Shown here piece after piece: positions 39,675 to 48,355 of a DNA stretch of 64,000 bases. Every line of letters starts with the position of its first letter. Position 1 is the stretch's first letter. The DNA is taken from positions 2,314,501-2,378,500 of the forward strand of contig NZ_CP146608.1 of the NCBI RefSeq assembly GCF_037113415.1, written 5' to 3'. The position numbers were made by a program, and so were the translations under genes. Below the pieces are notes generated by a model, which worked only from the letters and a program-made list of their open reading frames with translations, did no database searches and had not been told where the DNA came from. The stretch is from Devosia sp. XK-2. Its GTDB lineage: Bacteria > Pseudomonadota > Alphaproteobacteria > Rhizobiales > Devosiaceae.

Positions 39675-39893
39675 ATGGCTATTGGCGGCAAGATTACCCG
39701 CTTCAACATGTATCAGCTATCGCCTTACGACCGCATCCAGCACCAGCGCAGCCGCCGAGCGGAAGCGGCCGCGATGGGCGCCAAACAGGCTGCATTTGCC
39801 GGTAGCTTTGCCAGCATCCAGCGGAACAATGCGACCGAATTGGGCAACCTGATCTCTAAGGTCGCCATGCAGCGGATTTTCAAAAAGGTCTGA
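39675..39893 (+). CDS. Small basic protein, tandem paralogue B
   Basis: A 72-residue paralogue of the preceding gene. It aligns over its full length with one single-residue gap; conserved parts are ITRFNMYQLSPYDR, RRAEAA, SFASIQ and LGNLISKVAMQRIFK. It lies 92 bases downstream of copy A on the same strand. Upstream is TTAACC with a degraded second half-site, TTAA-N7-TAAGC at 39615-39630, so it may share the same regulation more weakly. The function is unknown. The pair looks like a local duplication kept under selection. Confidence 0.8.
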   Translation: MAIGGKITRFNMYQLSPYDRIQHQRSRRAEAAAMGAKQAAFAGSFASIQRNNATELGNLISKVAMQRIFKKV

Positions 39894-39981
39894 GCACCCT
39901 CGGATGGTATTGCCGGCTTCCGCACAGGCCGCGCGCCGTCGCAATCGACAGTGTCATTGGCCATTCTCCGCGACGTTGCGT

Positions 39982-40503
39982 TCAGGCCGGCTGGCGTGTG
40001 ATGCGCTTGAGCAGCGCCGATAGCTCGGCGGGCGGCTTCTGCTCGATCCGCCGATAGGTTCGGCCATCGGGCGTGCGGGCCACATAGCCCATATCCACCA
40101 GGGCTCGTCGCAAGAGCGCGTGATCGCCAAAACTGGCCCAGCCATTGAGCAGTTCGGTGTTGTCGCGGTCGGTATAGTCGCGCCCCGGTTCCATGCGCGC
40201 CCAGAGCGCCCAAAGGCAGAGCGGTTGCAGGCTGTTCTTAGATGGCCAGCGCAGCAAAATGCCATCGGCGTCGAAATGGCGGCTGACCCTCTCCACCAGG
40301 GTCATATCCACCGGTTCGACGGGCGGGGCATCATCGCTCACCGACTTGAAATGCTGGTAATTGCGAAAACCCGCCGACCGCGCCAGCATGTTGAGCATCT
40401 CGACATGACTGGGATTGGCGTCGGCCTTGGCGATCTGCAGGCGCAGCGCTTTGGCAAAAGCGGAGAGATCAGGAATGACCAGGGATTGAATGGATTTTGA
40501 CAT
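39982..40503 (-). CDS. DUF2087 domain protein
   Basis: A cytoplasmic protein of 173 residues. The C-terminal two thirds match DUF2087: RVSRHFDADGILLRWPSKNSL, then DYTDRDNTELLNGW, FGDHALLRRALVDMGYVAR and DGRTYRRIE. In other proteins this domain sits next to HTH domains and is thought to bind nucleic acid, but its role is unknown. The N-terminal 50 residues (PDLSAFAKALRLQIAKADAN) have no domain I can name. The ATG at 40503 has GAGGAAGAG upstream and is preferred to a longer in-frame start. Confidence 0.8.
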   Translation of the reverse strand: MSKSIQSLVIPDLSAFAKALRLQIAKADANPSHVEMLNMLARSAGFRNYQHFKSVSDDAPPVEPVDMTLVERVSRHFDADGILLRWPSKNSLQPLCLWALWARMEPGRDYTDRDNTELLNGWASFGDHALLRRALVDMGYVARTPDGRTYRRIEQKPPAELSALLKRITRQPA

Positions 40504-40930
40504 AGCTCTTCCTCGAGCGTGCCCCACGCCGCAAAAAAGCGGTGTCACTGGTCGCCGGCTTGCGACGGGCACGAGAGAAAGTGCGAGTCCAAGAGAATTG
40601 TCAGTGCAGGTTTAGCTTCCCTGGTCGGGACGGCGACGCCTCGGTAAACTGCAGACCGTGCGATCTAGATACAGCGCCCTTATCGCCGAGGCAATGCCGA
40701 CCAGCAGACCTGACGAGGGCTGGAACCTCCATCCCGACCCTTGCACAAGGTTGCGGCTTACCCGGTTTCCCGCCCGCCGACCGCAGGTGGTTGATAAACC
40801 ATTGCACGACACCCACGAGCCTAAAGAATGGGCTTGCGGACACCACGCCACAAAAATAGGCTCCAATGGCACACGCCATGCAAATTGGTCGTCGGCGCCC
40901 CCTCGCGACGCAACAAGGAAACCCCCGTCA
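40504..40930. other. Intergenic region upstream of the PotD-like gene
   Basis: About 430 bases between a leftward and a rightward gene, so it holds both promoters. I see no gene here and no recognisable riboswitch. There are small dyads, for example GGTT-GATA-AACC near 40790 and AGCC/GGCT around 40820-40833, with no strong terminator. AAGGAA about ten bases before 40931 is the ribosome site of the binding-protein gene. Confidence 0.45.
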
Positions 40931-41965
40931 ATGAACAAGATTCTGGTCACCACGCTGGCGATTTCGGCCACCGCCCTGATGTCTGCCGCCCCTGCCACGG
41001 CACAGGGCAAGACTCTCACCATTTCGTGGTGGGGCTTCAACGGTGAAAAGCTCGAATCCATTGTGCTCGCGCCATTCCGCGAACAATGCGGCTGCGAGAT
41101 TGTTTTTGAAACCGGCAATAACGGAGAGCGCCTCAACAAGCTCCAGATTCGCAACGGCGCCGGCGTCGATGTCGCCTATTTCTCCGACAGCTTCAGCCAG
41201 CAGGGCATTGAAGCAGGCCTGTTCCAGAAGATCGATCCGGCCCGAATCCCGAACCTTGACGGCATCTACGATCTGGCCAAGGACCCCCAAGGCGGTTATG
41301 GCCCGGCCTACACAATTGGCCGCGTCGGCATCGTCTATGACGAGACCAAGGTAACGCCCCCGATCACCTCCTGGAACGACCTTTGGCGCGAAGACCTGGC
41401 CGCATCGCTGTCGCTGCCGGGCATCACCACAACGGCCGGTCCGATGGTGGTCATGAAGGCCGGCGACCATGCGGGCGTCGACGCCTTCGCCGATGAAGAT
41501 GCGGCTTTCGCCGCCATTGGCGAATTGAAGCCGAACGTGGTCAAGAACTACAATACCGGCTCGGAAATGATCAATCTGTTCTCCACCGGCGAAGTCTCGG
41601 TCGCCGTGGCGCAGGACTTCACCCTTGGTCAGATACAGGCAGCCGTTCCCTCCGTCAAATGGGCTGATCTCGCCGAAGGCTCGATCGCCACGCTCAACAC
41701 GGTCAATATCCCGACCGGCGCCGCCGAGCCGGACCTGGCCTATGAGTTCATCAACTTCATTCTGTCCAAGGACATCCAGCAGCAACTGGCCGAACAGGGT
41801 GTCGATGCCCCGGTCAATACGGCAGTGGACCTCACGCCGGAACAGGCTGCGCTCTGGACCTATGGTGCCGATCTGATCGCCGGCCTGCAGCGCATCGACT
41901 ACGCCAAGATGAATGCCGCCAAGGGTGGCTGGGTCGACCGCTGGAACGAAATCTTCGGTATGTAA
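40931..41965 (+). CDS. ABC transporter substrate-binding protein (PotD-like)
   Basis: Exported solute-binding protein of 344 residues, type II fold of the iron/spermidine/thiamine group. The signal peptide ends AAPATAQ. LTISWWGFNGEKLESIVLAPF opens the mature part; IGRVGIVYDETKV and SWNDLWREDL are typical of the PotD/PotF group. The two Cys in EQCGCEIVF are unusual. Annotation pipelines would say spermidine/putrescine, but the neighbours are nucleoside-metabolism enzymes, so a nucleoside, nucleobase or related heterocycle is a fair alternative. A strong hairpin follows the stop. Confidence 0.85.
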   Translation: MNKILVTTLAISATALMSAAPATAQGKTLTISWWGFNGEKLESIVLAPFREQCGCEIVFETGNNGERLNKLQIRNGAGVDVAYFSDSFSQQGIEAGLFQKIDPARIPNLDGIYDLAKDPQGGYGPAYTIGRVGIVYDETKVTPPITSWNDLWREDLAASLSLPGITTTAGPMVVMKAGDHAGVDAFADEDAAFAAIGELKPNVVKNYNTGSEMINLFSTGEVSVAVAQDFTLGQIQAAVPSVKWADLAEGSIATLNTVNIPTGAAEPDLAYEFINFILSKDIQQQLAEQGVDAPVNTAVDLTPEQAALWTYGADLIAGLQRIDYAKMNAAKGGWVDRWNEIFGM

Positions 41966-41972
41966 TATGCTG

Positions 41973-41996
41973 GGCGCCGGGTCCAACCCCGGCGCC
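41973..41996 (+). terminator. Intercistronic stem-loop after the PotD-like gene
   Basis: Perfect 9-bp stem GGCGCCGGG / CCCGGCGCC with a 6-base loop, 8 bases after the stop codon and without a proper U-run. Position and form match the hairpins after urtA and pstS. It probably reduces readthrough into the permease genes or protects the 3' end of the binding-protein message. Confidence 0.75.
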
Positions 41997-42099
41997 TTGC
42001 CTTGACCAGGCGTGTCTCTGCCCCAGGGTCCATGGCGTCCTCGCGATTGATGCCATATCCGCAGCGGTAGGGCAGGCTCGTGCAATGAAAGCCTGACAC

Positions 42100-42924
42100 A
42101 TGAAACGCTTTGCCGGCTGGCCTCTGGCTGCTCCTGCGACACTATTGGTCGTCGTCTTTCTGGTGCTGCCGGTCCTGGCGACGATCTGGACCACCTTCAC
42201 CACGCCATCTGGCCCCTTCGCCACCTATCTGTCCTTCTTCGGCAGCAGCTTCCGCCGGACGGTATTACTCCGCACCATTCAGGTGTCGCTGGTCACCACC
42301 GCCATCGCGTTGGTCATCGGTTTTCTCACCGCCTATGTGATTTCTCGGGCCCCCGGCTGGCTCAAATCCACCTTGATCATCGCCGCCGTCTTCCCCCTGC
42401 TCACCGGTGTCGTGGTGCGTTCCTTTGCCTGGCTGATCATTCTGGGCAAGAACGGTATTCTCAACACGACGCTGCTCAATCTGGGCTTGATCGGCGAGCC
42501 GCTCAGCATGCTCTACACCCAGGGTGCGGTCATCGTCGCCATGGTCTATCTCTTCGTGCCGCTGATGATCCTGACGCTGGTCGGCGTTCTCGAATCGATC
42601 CCCGACGACCTGATCCAGGCATCCTCGTCGCTGGGCGCCACGCCCAGGGCGACATTCATGCAGGTCACCCTGCCCCTGGCGGTGCCCGGCCTCATCGTCG
42701 GTGCGGTGCTGGTCTTTACCGGCAGCTTTACCTCCTATGCCACCCCGCAACTGCTCGGCGGCGAACAGGTCATGATGATGGGCACGCTGATGTACCAGCA
42801 GGCCATGGTGACCTTCGACTGGGTCGCCGCTTCCACCATTGCCGCCGTCATGGTCGTGATCACCATTGCCATCGTGGCGCTGATGAATGCCATGGCGCGC
42901 CGCCTCAACCCGATGACCGTGTGA
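42100..42924 (+). CDS. ABC transporter permease (PotB-like)
   Basis: First permease of the importer, 274 residues and about six helices. VLESIPDDLIQASSSLGATPRATFMQVTLPL holds the EAA-type loop that contacts the ATPase. APATLLVVVFLVLPVLATIW is the first helix. It starts 134 bases after the binding-protein gene, past the hairpin, and its stop overlaps the next start (TGATG), so the two permeases are translated together. Confidence 0.92.
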   Translation: MKRFAGWPLAAPATLLVVVFLVLPVLATIWTTFTTPSGPFATYLSFFGSSFRRTVLLRTIQVSLVTTAIALVIGFLTAYVISRAPGWLKSTLIIAAVFPLLTGVVVRSFAWLIILGKNGILNTTLLNLGLIGEPLSMLYTQGAVIVAMVYLFVPLMILTLVGVLESIPDDLIQASSSLGATPRATFMQVTLPLAVPGLIVGAVLVFTGSFTSYATPQLLGGEQVMMMGTLMYQQAMVTFDWVAASTIAAVMVVITIAIVALMNAMARRLNPMTV

Positions 42925-43712
42925 TGACCCGCAATATCCATCCCCTGCTCATTGCCGGCACGGCGCTGGTCTTCATCTTCCTTGTCGGGCCGCTGATCAT
43001 CGTGCTCGGCGCCGCGCTCAGTGACACCACCTATCTGACCTTCCCGCCGCAGGGCCTGTCGCTGCGCTGGTTCGAAAACATCTTCCAGATCGAAGCGTTC
43101 CGCCACACCATCCTGACCAGCCTGCAGGTCGCGCTGCTTTCCACAATCATGGCGTTGATCATCGGCATACCTGCCGCCTACGCGCTCAACCGCTATCGCG
43201 TGCAATTGCCGGGCTGGCTCTCGACGCTCTTCGTGCTGCCGGTGCTCGTGCCCGAATTGGTGCTGGGCTTCTCGCTGCTCAAGAATCTGGCCGTACAGCT
43301 CAATGGCCCGATCTATGTCGCCCTGCTATTCGGCCACGCGCTGCTGGTACTGCCCTATGTGATCCGGGTGATCGGCGCCTCGCTGGCGTCGTTTGATTTC
43401 TCCGTCGAAGAAGCCGCGATCAGTCTCGGCTCGCCGCCGCTCAAGACCTTTTTCACCATCCTCCTGCCCAATGTGCGTTCCGGCGTCATCGCCGCCTTCA
43501 TCCTCGCCTTCATCACCTCGATCAATGACGTCTCCATCTCGATCTTCCTGACCGGCCCGGGCCTATCCACCCTGCCGATCCAGTTGCTCGCCCATATGGA
43601 ACAATTCTTCGACCCCACCGTCGCCTCGGTTTCGGTGCTGCTGATGATCCTTACCGTGGCCGTTATGGCCATTGTCGAGCGTACGCTCGGCCTGACCTTC
43701 CTGGCCAAATGA
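42924..43712 (+). CDS. ABC transporter permease (PotC-like)
   Basis: Second permease, 262 residues and about six helices. IGIPAAYALNRYRVQLPGW and the EAA loop FSVEEAAISLGSPPLKTFFT are typical of PotC. The ATG at 42924 overlaps the preceding stop; a GTG at 42921 is possible. It forms the membrane channel together with the preceding PotB-like protein. Confidence 0.92.
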   Translation: MTRNIHPLLIAGTALVFIFLVGPLIIVLGAALSDTTYLTFPPQGLSLRWFENIFQIEAFRHTILTSLQVALLSTIMALIIGIPAAYALNRYRVQLPGWLSTLFVLPVLVPELVLGFSLLKNLAVQLNGPIYVALLFGHALLVLPYVIRVIGASLASFDFSVEEAAISLGSPPLKTFFTILLPNVRSGVIAAFILAFITSINDVSISIFLTGPGLSTLPIQLLAHMEQFFDPTVASVSVLLMILTVAVMAIVERTLGLTFLAK

Positions 43713-43716
43713 TCCC

Positions 43717-44778
43717 ATGACCCTGCCTCTCACCCTCAATGCCGTTTCCGCCCATTATGGCGCCACTCAGGTGCTGGAAAATCTGTCGCTCGCCGTTGCA
43801 GAAGGCGAGCTCGTCTCGCTGCTCGGCGCCTCGGGCTGCGGCAAGACCACCACGCTCCGCCTTGTCGCCGGTTTTCTGCAGCCCACGGCGGGCACGATCA
43901 CACTTGGCGGCCGCGATCTGACCCGCCTGCCGCCGCATCAGCGCGATATCGGCCTGGTTTTCCAGAACTATGCACTTTTCCCGCACCTGTCGGTGGCCGA
44001 CAATGTCGGCTTCGGCCTCAAACAGCGCGGCATTGCGGGTGATGCCAGAGCAAAGCGCGTGCAGGCCATGCTGGAACGCGTTGGCCTCGTGCATCTTGCC
44101 AATCGTTTGCCGGGGGCCCTGTCCGGCGGGCAGAAGCAGCGCGTCGCGTTGGCGCGCGCCCTGGTCATCGAGCCACCGCTGCTGATGTTTGATGAACCGC
44201 TCAGCAATCTCGACGCGAAGCTGCGCATCGATATGCGCGTCGAAATCCGCCAACTGCAGCGTGCCAATGGCACGACCTCGGTCTATGTCACGCACGATCA
44301 GGAAGAAGCCTTTTCCATTTCCGATCGCGTCGCCATCATGCATCAGGGCCGCATCATGCAGCTCGATACCCCGGAGCGTCTGTATCAGCGTCCCGCCAAT
44401 GCATTCGTGGCGCGCTTCGTCGGCTTCGAAAATCTCATCGCCATGACCGTTGTCGACCGCAGCGGCGCCAAGGTCACGGCCGAAGCCGCTGGCGGCGTGC
44501 GCCTCACCCTGCCGATAGAACAGTTCGGCGAAATCCCCGACAGCTTCATCCTGGCCTGTCGGGCCGATGGTCTCGTCGTCACCGAAAATACGCAGACGGA
44601 CGGCATTCCAGCGACGCTTGGTCTGCGCACCTATCTTGGCCGGGCCTATCAATATCAGGCCCAAACTCCGGCGGGCACGCTGATTGCCAATGGTCCGCTG
44701 ACCCGCCCGCTCGAGGCCGGCGCAGTGGCCAAACTGGTGCCCGTGCCCGAACAATGCACCATCCTGGCGCCAGAATGA
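43717..44778 (+). CDS. ABC transporter ATP-binding protein (PotA-like)
   Basis: Cytoplasmic ATPase of 353 residues. Walker A is GASGCGKTT at residues 37-45, the signature LSGGQKQRVALARAL, and Walker B LLMFDEPLSNLDAKLR. A C-terminal TOBE-like regulatory domain of about 120 residues follows (YLGRAYQYQAQTPAG). It starts four bases after the permease stop and overlaps the amidohydrolase start as ATGA. Importer and enzyme are therefore translationally coupled, a strong hint that the imported compound is the enzyme's substrate. Confidence 0.93.
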   Translation: MTLPLTLNAVSAHYGATQVLENLSLAVAEGELVSLLGASGCGKTTTLRLVAGFLQPTAGTITLGGRDLTRLPPHQRDIGLVFQNYALFPHLSVADNVGFGLKQRGIAGDARAKRVQAMLERVGLVHLANRLPGALSGGQKQRVALARALVIEPPLLMFDEPLSNLDAKLRIDMRVEIRQLQRANGTTSVYVTHDQEEAFSISDRVAIMHQGRIMQLDTPERLYQRPANAFVARFVGFENLIAMTVVDRSGAKVTAEAAGGVRLTLPIEQFGEIPDSFILACRADGLVVTENTQTDGIPATLGLRTYLGRAYQYQAQTPAGTLIANGPLTRPLEAGAVAKLVPVPEQCTILAPE

Positions 44779-46100
44779 CGATTCTCCTCACCAATGCCTG
44801 GGTGCTGACCATCGATGACGCCCTGACCGAGCACAATCGCGGTTGGGTGCAGATAGACGGTACAACCATCACCGCCCTGGGTGCCGGCGCACCCCCAGAC
44901 GTGCCGGACGCCGAGGTGGTCGATTGTGGTGGCGACGTCGTCATGCCCGGCATGGTCAATACGCATTGCCACATGGGCATGTCGGTGTTCCGCGGCCTTG
45001 CCGAGGATATCGATGACCGGCTCTATAGATATATCCTGCCGCTCGAACGCAAATTCGTCACCCCCGAAATGGTGCGGATCGGCTCCGCCCTCTCGGCACT
45101 GGAGCTTATACAGGGCGGCGTTACCACAATTGCCGACATGTACTATTTCGAAACCGAAGTAGCCCGCGTCTGCGACATGGCCGGTCTGCGCGCCATTGTC
45201 GGCCAGACGCTCGCCGATTTCGATCCACCCGACCACGGGGATTTCGACGAGGGTTTTGCCCTGGTGGAAGAGCTGTTCGATACCTTTCGCGACAATCCCC
45301 TGGTTGCCCCCTCGATTGCGCCTCACGCCCCCTACTCGACCGGCCTGAAGACCATGGAGCGCGTCGCGCACTGGTTGGCCGACCACCCCGACGTGCCGGT
45401 ACAGATGCATCTGGCTGAGAGCGCCCTGGAAGTGGCCTGGGCTCGAGACAATTACGGCAAATCCACGATTGCCGTGACACGTGATGCCGGCCTGCTCAAA
45501 CCTGGCTTGATTTGCGCCCATTGTCTGCAATTGGACGACGCAGACATCGCCATGATGGCCGAGGCGCAGGTCTGCGTCGCGACCAATCCACGCTCCAACG
45601 GCAAAGCCGGTCGCGGCGTCGCACCGGTCGAAAAACTGCGCCATGCCGGCCTGCCTGTCGGCATCGGCAGCGATGGCGCTATGAGTGGCAATACGCTGGA
45701 CCTTTTCAGCCAGTTCGCCCCCGTTTCGATGTTTGCAAAACTGCTGGCCGGTTCACGCAAGCCACTGCCTGCCACCGAGGTCGTCCGCATGGGCACCATT
45801 GAGGGCGCGCGCGTACTGAACCGCGATCTGGTGACCGGTTCGCTCGAAGTAGGCAAGCAGGCGGACATCATCCGCATCAACCTGGACGCACCCCGCCTCC
45901 ACCCGATCTATGATCCCTATTCCATGCTGGTATTTGCAGCCATGCCCAGCGATGTGACCCACTCCATGGTGGCCGGTCGCTGGCTGATGCGGGACCGTCA
46001 GGTCACCACGCTCGACGCCCGCAAGACCGTTGCCGACGCCAACCAGATCGCCCGCCAGTTCAAGGCCGAGATGGCGCGAATAGACAGCCAGGCGCCATGA
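44775..46100 (+). CDS. Amidohydrolase, nucleobase/nucleoside deaminase type
   Basis: Metal-dependent hydrolase of 441 residues in the ATZ/TRZ-SAH deaminase group. The fold begins with the small beta domain (LLTNAWVLTIDD). The metal ligands H64 and H66 are in VNTHCHMGMS, the substrate Glu in QMHLAES, a His in ICAHCLQLDDADI near 248, and the metal Asp in GIGSDGAMSGN near 299. Close relatives deaminate adenosine-like compounds, S-adenosylhomocysteine, 8-oxoguanine or triazines. It is coupled to the importer and followed by a nucleoside hydrolase, so a purine or pyrimidine derivative is the likely substrate. Confidence 0.88.
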   Translation: MTILLTNAWVLTIDDALTEHNRGWVQIDGTTITALGAGAPPDVPDAEVVDCGGDVVMPGMVNTHCHMGMSVFRGLAEDIDDRLYRYILPLERKFVTPEMVRIGSALSALELIQGGVTTIADMYYFETEVARVCDMAGLRAIVGQTLADFDPPDHGDFDEGFALVEELFDTFRDNPLVAPSIAPHAPYSTGLKTMERVAHWLADHPDVPVQMHLAESALEVAWARDNYGKSTIAVTRDAGLLKPGLICAHCLQLDDADIAMMAEAQVCVATNPRSNGKAGRGVAPVEKLRHAGLPVGIGSDGAMSGNTLDLFSQFAPVSMFAKLLAGSRKPLPATEVVRMGTIEGARVLNRDLVTGSLEVGKQADIIRINLDAPRLHPIYDPYSMLVFAAMPSDVTHSMVAGRWLMRDRQVTTLDARKTVADANQIARQFKAEMARIDSQAP

Positions 46101-46122
46101 TAGTTCTCCAAATCGCCCCTTG

Positions 46123-46147
46123 GGCCGCCAGCCAGCCTCAGGCGGCC
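46123..46147 (+). terminator. Stem-loop between amidohydrolase and nucleoside hydrolase genes
   Basis: Perfect 7-bp stem GGCCGCC / GGCGGCC with an 11-base loop, 22 bases after the amidohydrolase stop. No U-run follows, so it looks like an intercistronic stabiliser or a weak terminator. Confidence 0.5.
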
Positions 46148-46225
46148 TGGATTGTCTGTTCGAACCGACCGGCATGACCGCAAAAGGGCTTGTAAAGGTC
46201 CCCCAAATGATGCTGGCTCCGCTCC

Positions 46226-47116
46226 ATGAATAGACGGGTTATTATCGATACCGATCCGGGGCTCGATGACGCAATGGCCATCCTCTTCGCGCTGGCGTCC
46301 GGCAAGTTCGAGGTTCTGGGCCTGACCACAGTGGCCGGCAATATCGGCCTGGACCGGACCACCAGGAACGCCGGCGGTCTGCTGGCGGTGATGGGGCGTA
46401 GCGATATTCCCGTCATCGCCGGCGCCGCCACCGCCCTTATGCGCGACAATATCGACGCCATTGTCATCCATGGCGACGACGGTCTACGGGGTGTGGCGCT
46501 GCCAGCGCCGCTGGTGCAAGCGGGTGACGACGCCGTCGGCTGGATGGCGCAGACATTGCTGGCCGCCCCCAGCAGTACGATCGATGTTCTGGCGCTCGGT
46601 CCGCTCACCAATATCGCCCGCCTCATTAACGACCATCCCCAGGCGGCGGGCCGCATCGGCCATCTCATCATCATGGGCGGGGCAATTGAGGAACCGGGCA
46701 ATGCCGGGCCGGTCTCCGAGTTCAATTTCGCCTCTGACCCGGAGGCAACCGCAGTCGCGCTGCGGGCTGGTATCAAGACAACCATTGTGCCGCTCGATGT
46801 CACGCGGCGCGTGCGGGCAAACCGCAGCTATGGTGAGGCTCTACGCGGAACCGCCGCGGGAGACGCGGCAGCGGACCTGCTGGCGGCCTATCTGGTCGAC
46901 GGCGAGCAGAGCCGGCCACTGCATGACCCGTGTGTCATGCTGCTCGCGTTGGCGCCCGAGCTTTTCGGCATCGAGCTCTTTCACCTGTCGGTCAATCTTG
47001 GTGATGACGGGGACGCCGGTGCCCTGACACGCCGCGACAGCGGTTCGCCGATATTGGTCGCCATGACTGTCGACGTTCCGGCAGCCTTGGCCCTGCTCGC
47101 CGGCGGTTTCCGCTAA
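46226..47116 (+). CDS. Nucleoside hydrolase (second paralogue)
   Basis: IUNH-type hydrolase of 296 residues. The calcium motif DTDPGLDDA is at residues 8-16. LGPLTNIARLI, LIIMGGAIEEPGNAGPVSEFNFASDPEA and RPLHDPCVMLLAL are the family segments. It differs clearly from the paralogue at 35936, so the two probably have different base preferences. It follows the amidohydrolase by 125 bases on the same strand and ends four bases into the convergent M20 gene. Confidence 0.93.
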   Translation: MNRRVIIDTDPGLDDAMAILFALASGKFEVLGLTTVAGNIGLDRTTRNAGGLLAVMGRSDIPVIAGAATALMRDNIDAIVIHGDDGLRGVALPAPLVQAGDDAVGWMAQTLLAAPSSTIDVLALGPLTNIARLINDHPQAAGRIGHLIIMGGAIEEPGNAGPVSEFNFASDPEATAVALRAGIKTTIVPLDVTRRVRANRSYGEALRGTAAGDAAADLLAAYLVDGEQSRPLHDPCVMLLALAPELFGIELFHLSVNLGDDGDAGALTRRDSGSPILVAMTVDVPAALALLAGGFR

Positions 47117-48279
47117 CGCAATTCCCCCTCCACCAGCGCCGTCCAATAGCGGGCACCGGTGGCGATGGCATCATCGTTGAAATCGTAGCGGGAATTGTGG
47201 TGCAGTGCGCCGTCCACCGCCGGGCCATTGCCCAGCCACACATAGCATCCAGGCACGCGGCTGCCGAACTCGGAAAAATCGTCCCCGGCGGTCGAGGGCG
47301 GGAAGGTCGTCACCACCGGCCGCCCCGACGCGAGCTGTGCAGCGGCCAGCGCGGCCCTGGTGGCGCTGTCGTCATTGATGACCGGTGCGATGCGGCGCTG
47401 AAATGCATAATCGGAAGCGATACCAAACGTGTTCGCAACGCCCCGCGCGAGTTCGCCGATAGCCGCTTCAAGCTGGTCGCGCACCTGGGCCGAATAGGCT
47501 CGCGCCGTGCCACCGATGCGAACGGCATCGGGGATGACATTGAGCGCGCGAAAATCGCCGCCGGTAATGGCGCAGGCACTGACCACTGCGGGCTGTAGCG
47601 GATCGACCTTCCGCGCCACGATGGTGTGAACCATGGTGAGGAAATGCGCCGCCGCGGTCATCGCGTCTCGCCCCAGATGCGGCTTGGCGCCATGTGTCCC
47701 GATGCCGGTGAAAGTCACCTCCCAGCTGTCGGATGACGCCAGTTGCGGTCCAGGAACCACGGCCATCTCATCGGGCGCCAGGCCCGGCATATTGTGCAGG
47801 CCATAAACCGCATCGATCGGAAAGCGCTCAAGGAACCCGTCATCCAGCATGGCCTTTGCCCCGCCCCGACCTTCCTCGGCCGGTTGGAAAACGAAATGGA
47901 CCGTGCCCGAAAATCGTCGAGTCCGCGCCAGGTGCCGCGCCGCCGCCAGCAGCATCACCGTGTGGCCGTCATGACCACAGGCATGCATGGTGTTCTCGAT
48001 CTGCGATTTATAGGCAACAGCACCCAGCTCCGGCATGGCCAGTGCATCCATATCGGCCCGCAGGGCGATTGAGCGTTTTCCCTCGCCTGCCCGCAAGGTG
48101 CCGACGACTCCGGTCTTGCCAATGCCGCGATGCACTTCGATGCCAGCGTCCTCGAGCCATTTGGCCACAATGCCGCTCGTGCGAACTTCCTCAAAGCCAA
48201 GTTCTGGATGGGCATGCAGATCGCGGCGCAACGCGACCATCGCCTCAAGTTCGAACGGATCATTGTCTCCGCGGTTCAT
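47113..48279 (-). CDS. M20 family metallo-amidohydrolase
   Basis: Zinc-dependent amide hydrolase of 388 residues, in the hippurate hydrolase/N-acyl-amino-acid amidohydrolase group. LRRDLHAHPELGFEE is the N-terminal mark. Metal ligands are in MHACGHDGHTVMLL near 98-110 and in FQPAEEGRGGAKAM near 135, and the late GDDFSEFG and HHNSRYDFND segments complete the site. Family substrates include N-acyl amino acids, hippurate and indole-3-acetyl conjugates. In this locus an opened base or ureido compound is conceivable but not shown. Confidence 0.9.
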   Translation of the reverse strand: MNRGDNDPFELEAMVALRRDLHAHPELGFEEVRTSGIVAKWLEDAGIEVHRGIGKTGVVGTLRAGEGKRSIALRADMDALAMPELGAVAYKSQIENTMHACGHDGHTVMLLAAARHLARTRRFSGTVHFVFQPAEEGRGGAKAMLDDGFLERFPIDAVYGLHNMPGLAPDEMAVVPGPQLASSDSWEVTFTGIGTHGAKPHLGRDAMTAAAHFLTMVHTIVARKVDPLQPAVVSACAITGGDFRALNVIPDAVRIGGTARAYSAQVRDQLEAAIGELARGVANTFGIASDYAFQRRIAPVINDDSATRAALAAAQLASGRPVVTTFPPSTAGDDFSEFGSRVPGCYVWLGNGPAVDGALHHNSRYDFNDDAIATGARYWTALVEGELR

Positions 48280-48355
48280 CGCTTGCTAAGCTCTTGATAT
48301 TCAACAAAGCTGCAGCATCCACCATTTGGGACTGCCAAGCAAGGAAAGCCGGTCA

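Noticed and set aside
40504-40930. Riboswitch before the PotD-like gene
   Set aside because: I found only short dyads and none of the conserved cores of purine, preQ1, guanidine or other classes I know.
40931-44778. Firm naming of this importer as potDBCA
   Set aside because: The family resemblance is real, but the neighbours point to nucleoside metabolism; gene symbols would overstate the substrate.
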